In this document: piece after piece, positions 5,167-7,618 of the stretch | Layout of the letters: the number at the start of each line of letters is the position of its first letter | Numbering within the stretch: position 1 is the stretch's first letter | Assembly (NCBI GenBank): GCA_030639165.1 | Contig: DAOWDF010000322.1 | Span: 1 to 7,618 of the forward strand | DNA length: 7,618 nucleotides | Direction: 5' to 3' | Source of the DNA: Alphaproteobacteria bacterium | GTDB lineage: Bacteria; Pseudomonadota; Alphaproteobacteria; Micavibrionales; Micavibrionaceae | Translations under genes and position numbers: made by a program | Notes under the pieces: generated by a model | What the model was told of the DNA's origin: nothing | The model's input: the letters and a program-made list of their open reading frames with translations, nothing else | The model's database searches: none

Positions 5167-6612
5167 ATGAGTATTGATGCAACAATAAATGGCTTTTTTG
5201 AGCCAATCGGCAGAATATCATCAAATATTGTATTTTACTCTGTTCCCATTACAAGTGATGTTGATGTTAAGCTTATTCTAATTTGGCTTATCTCAATTGC
5301 AGTGTTCCTTACTGTATATCTTGGTTTTATCAATGTTAGATTCCTAGGTCACGCTGTGTCCTTGGTGTTTGGTAAGGCTGACGCAGGTGAAGGTGAAAAA
5401 GAAGATGGGCAAATTTCTAAATTCCAAGCCTTAATGACATCTCTTTCTGGTTCAGTTGGTCTGGGTAATATCAGCGGCGTGGCTATTGCAATTTCTCTTG
5501 GTGGGCCGGGGGCAATGTTCTGGATGATAGTGATGGCCTTCTTTGGTATGTCCACTAAATTCGCGGAAGTTATGCTCGGCGTGAAATATCGTCATCACCT
5601 CGACCCTGATCATCCAGAGAAAATTTCTGGTGGTCCAATGCACTATTTAAAGGCTGGGTTTGATAATAGAAACCTTCCTCTGTTGGGTACGTTTTTTGCA
5701 GGTCTGTTTTCTGTCTGCTGTCTTTTAGGAATGATTGGTGGCGGTAATATGTATCAAGCTAACCAAGCATTTGAGCAAGTAAGGTTAGCAACTGGCGGTG
5801 ATGCTAGTTTTATTGATGGCAATGCTTGGGTATTTGGCTTGGTTCTTGCTCTCTTGGTCGGTGCTGTTATTATTGGCGGGATCAAATCCATTGCTAATGT
5901 AGCATCAAAGCTAGTCCCTACCATGGGTGGGATATATGTTTTTTGTGGCCTTATAGTTATTTTGATGAATATAGTTGATCTCCCGCATGCCCTATATACA
6001 GTTGTAACTGAGGCATTCTCACCACAAGCTGGCTATGGTGGCATGGTTGGTGCGCTTATGGTCGGAGCGCAGCGCGCATTCTTCTCTAATGAATCAGGGT
6101 TGGGAACTGCCGCGATTGTTCATAGTACCGCTAAAACCAACTCCCCAGTAGAGCAGGGTATGATTGCAATGATCGGCCCTTTCGTTGATACGGTTTTGAT
6201 CTGCTCAATTACTGCGCTAGTTATAGTTATAACGGGAGTTTATGGCGATACTGATGGAATTAAGGGGGTTGCCTTAACTTCACAAGCCTTTGAAAGCGCT
6301 GTGCCAGCCTTTAAATATATGCTTACATTTACGGTTTTTCTATTTGCCTTCTCAACTATGATAACTGCGTCTTATTATGCCTCAAAAAGCATCGCATTTT
6401 TCTTTGGGGAGGCCAGTATTATTAATCATATATTCAAAATATTCTATTGCTTATGCATAATTGTAGGTGCTTCAGTTAAGCTTGATGACCTTATCGGTTT
6501 TGCTGATGCTGCATATCTTTCTTTGGCTATTCCTAACATTATTGCCTTATATATTTTTGCACCTGAGATCAAAAGAGACGTTAAGAAATATATCTCTGAT
6601 CTTAAAAATTAA
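5167..6612 (+). CDS. AGCS-family sodium:alanine/glycine symporter
   Basis: Inner-membrane secondary transporter of the alanine or glycine:cation symporter family, which takes up alanine, glycine or related small amino acids with sodium. The 481 residues and the many hydrophobic segments (about ten or eleven predicted by eye) fit the family. The signature region is intact: FQALMTSLSGSVGLGNISG at 86-104, GGPGAMFWM at 112-120, then GMSTKFAEVMLGVKYR at 127-142, and a later NESGLGTAAIVHSTAKT segment. The stretch before it (VPITSDVDVKLILIWL, HAVSLVFGKADAGEGE) resembles a subgroup with a long, charged first loop. The ATG at 5167 has AAAGGG six bases upstream. It is the last gene of the likely operon; I see no strong terminator after it. 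The exact substrate cannot be read from sequence. Confidence 0.93.
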   Translation: MSIDATINGFFEPIGRISSNIVFYSVPITSDVDVKLILIWLISIAVFLTVYLGFINVRFLGHAVSLVFGKADAGEGEKEDGQISKFQALMTSLSGSVGLGNISGVAIAISLGGPGAMFWMIVMAFFGMSTKFAEVMLGVKYRHHLDPDHPEKISGGPMHYLKAGFDNRNLPLLGTFFAGLFSVCCLLGMIGGGNMYQANQAFEQVRLATGGDASFIDGNAWVFGLVLALLVGAVIIGGIKSIANVASKLVPTMGGIYVFCGLIVILMNIVDLPHALYTVVTEAFSPQAGYGGMVGALMVGAQRAFFSNESGLGTAAIVHSTAKTNSPVEQGMIAMIGPFVDTVLICSITALVIVITGVYGDTDGIKGVALTSQAFESAVPAFKYMLTFTVFLFAFSTMITASYYASKSIAFFFGEASIINHIFKIFYCLCIIVGASVKLDDLIGFADAAYLSLAIPNIIALYIFAPEIKRDVKKYISDLKN

Positions 6613-6629
6613 ACCTTTATAAACCTCTA

Positions 6630-6658
6630 TTGATTAGACTTTATAATTAAAGCATAAT
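6630..6658 (+). promoter_or_regulatory. Predicted promoter of the HAD hydrolase gene
   Basis: TTGATT (6630-6635) and CATAAT (6653-6658, five of six matches to the -10 consensus) are 17 bases apart. Transcription would begin near 6665, giving a leader of about 20 bases that contains the GGGGA ribosome binding site (6674-6678). This suggests that the hydrolase can be expressed apart from the symporter operon. Confidence 0.5.
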
Positions 6659-6684
6659 GCGCTATCAAATATTGGGGAAATATC

Positions 6685-7618
6685 ATGGCTCAAGGTCCAA
6701 ATAAGATAATTAAAACAAAATTCTGTGAGGGTATCTCCGATATATCGGATAGCTATGCTGGCTTTATTATTGACCAATGGGGTGTTCTTCATGATGGCGA
6801 GAGGGCTTATGATGGCGTTATTGAATGTCTAGAGCAATTACAAGACAGGAAAAAACACGTAATTATTTTGTCTAACTCTGGTAAGCGCGCCGAGCAAAAT
6901 GCTGAGCGTTTGAGTGCTCTCGGTATTGCTAGCAATTTATATGATGATCTTATCACTTCTGGTGAGGTCACATGGCAAGGCCTTAATAATCAGAGCGAGG
7001 GTTATTTTAAGGATATCGGCAAGAAATGTGTAGTGATTAGCCGCGGCGGAGATCGTTCAATTGTTGATGGTCTTGATGTGGAGGTTGTTGAAAACCCTAA
7101 AGATGCTACCTTTTTAGTTATTAGTGGTAGCGATGCCCCAGAAAAAAACCTTGAAGATTACGAGCCATTATTAAAGGAATGCGCCCGTTATAGCTTGAAG
7201 GCTATTTGCGCGAACCCCGATAGTTTAGGGATTATGGGCGGACGTAATATCATGGGCCCAGGAACGATAGCTGCGCGTTATAAAGATTTCGGTGGAATTG
7301 TTGAATATATCGGCAAACCTCATCAACCTATTTTTCAACATTGCATAAGAATACTTCAGGAAAAGCAAATATATCCAGGTCAAACTGTAATGGTTGGCGA
7401 TACCATGGCGCATGATATTCTGGGTGGTTCGCTGGTGAATATTGATACTTGTTTAGTTAAGCAAGGTCTTCATGCTTCGGCCTTTGAGGATATTGATAAT
7501 CCTGCCGATCTAAATAAATCCTTAGATGCACTTATCCGTCAATATAATAATATACGGCCAAAGTTCTTGGTTGAAGCGTTAAGTTGGGGCAATGCTCTTC
7601 CTGATCGTAAGCATAAAA
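6685..7618 (+). CDS. NagD-like class IIA HAD hydrolase, 3' end cut off
   Basis: Member of the haloacid dehalogenase superfamily, class IIA (NagD-like), and by appearance of the mostly alphaproteobacterial subgroup I recall as TIGR01459; its physiological substrate is unknown, though relatives are phosphatases. The 311 codons seen contain all four HAD motifs: DQWGVLHDG with nucleophile Asp30, Ser63 in ILSNSGKR, Lys211 in IGKPHQPIF, and GDTMAHD with Asp239 and Asp244. ANPD (176-179) is typical of the NagD cap. Position D+2, the usual general acid, is Trp32 instead of Asp. The C-terminal FLVEALSWG fits the family end, so few codons should remain beyond the window. The ATG at 6685 has GGGGA six bases upstream. 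Confidence 0.88.
   Translation, partial: MAQGPNKIIKTKFCEGISDISDSYAGFIIDQWGVLHDGERAYDGVIECLEQLQDRKKHVIILSNSGKRAEQNAERLSALGIASNLYDDLITSGEVTWQGLNNQSEGYFKDIGKKCVVISRGGDRSIVDGLDVEVVENPKDATFLVISGSDAPEKNLEDYEPLLKECARYSLKAICANPDSLGIMGGRNIMGPGTIAARYKDFGGIVEYIGKPHQPIFQHCIRILQEKQIYPGQTVMVGDTMAHDILGGSLVNIDTCLVKQGLHASAFEDIDNPADLNKSLDALIRQYNNIRPKFLVEALSWGNALPDRKHK

Noticed and set aside
6639..6652. Hairpin after the symporter gene as a terminator (CTTTA-TAAT-TAAAG)
   Set aside because: The stem is five pairs, almost all A-T, with no following T run, and it overlaps the predicted promoter of the next gene.
7225..7413. A 62-codon minus-strand open frame near the right edge
   Set aside because: It is antisense to the HAD hydrolase across its motif III and IV region, so it is a shadow.

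Overview
The window looks like a stretch of an AT-rich alphaproteobacterial chromosome. The main evidence is a CcrM-type GANTC adenine methyltransferase, which is the cell-cycle methylase of Alphaproteobacteria. A class IIA HAD hydrolase of a mostly alphaproteobacterial subfamily and the style of the MiaB protein agree with this. I cannot name the genus. No insertion sequence, integrase, phage gene, tRNA, rRNA or CRISPR array is visible. The genes are ordinary; the most interesting DNA is the 491-base gap between ccrM and miaB.

Layout, left to right. The 3' end of an unrecognised plus-strand gene (1-279) converges on a minus-strand ccrM-folB pair (1766 down to 290). The two genes of that pair overlap by a few bases and are probably translationally coupled. 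The gap 1767-2257 holds the likely ccrM promoter with three GANTC sites inside it and a fourth just past the start codon. It also holds three GGGCTCG motifs spaced exactly 11 bases apart, a 12-base perfect palindrome, a 97-base inverted pair of REP-like palindromes, and a hairpin at the end of miaB. miaB (3607 down to 2258, minus strand) is divergent from a tightly packed plus-strand run: a 2-hydroxyacid dehydrogenase (3681-4631), a small secreted four-cysteine protein of unknown function (4663-5151) and an AGCS-family sodium:amino-acid symporter (5167-6612). After a short gap with its own promoter comes a NagD-like HAD hydrolase (6685 to the right edge, without a stop in the window).

How the parts may work together. 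CcrM methylates GANTC, and I found only nine GANTC sites in the whole window by reading every line. Four of them sit in the 60 bases around the ccrM promoter and start, which suggests that the enzyme's own methylation mark controls its gene through the cell cycle. The dehydrogenase, secreted protein and symporter are spaced like an operon and may form a small amino-acid or hydroxyacid uptake and reduction unit, but the substrate is unknown. FolB (folate synthesis) and MiaB (tRNA modification) are housekeeping functions.
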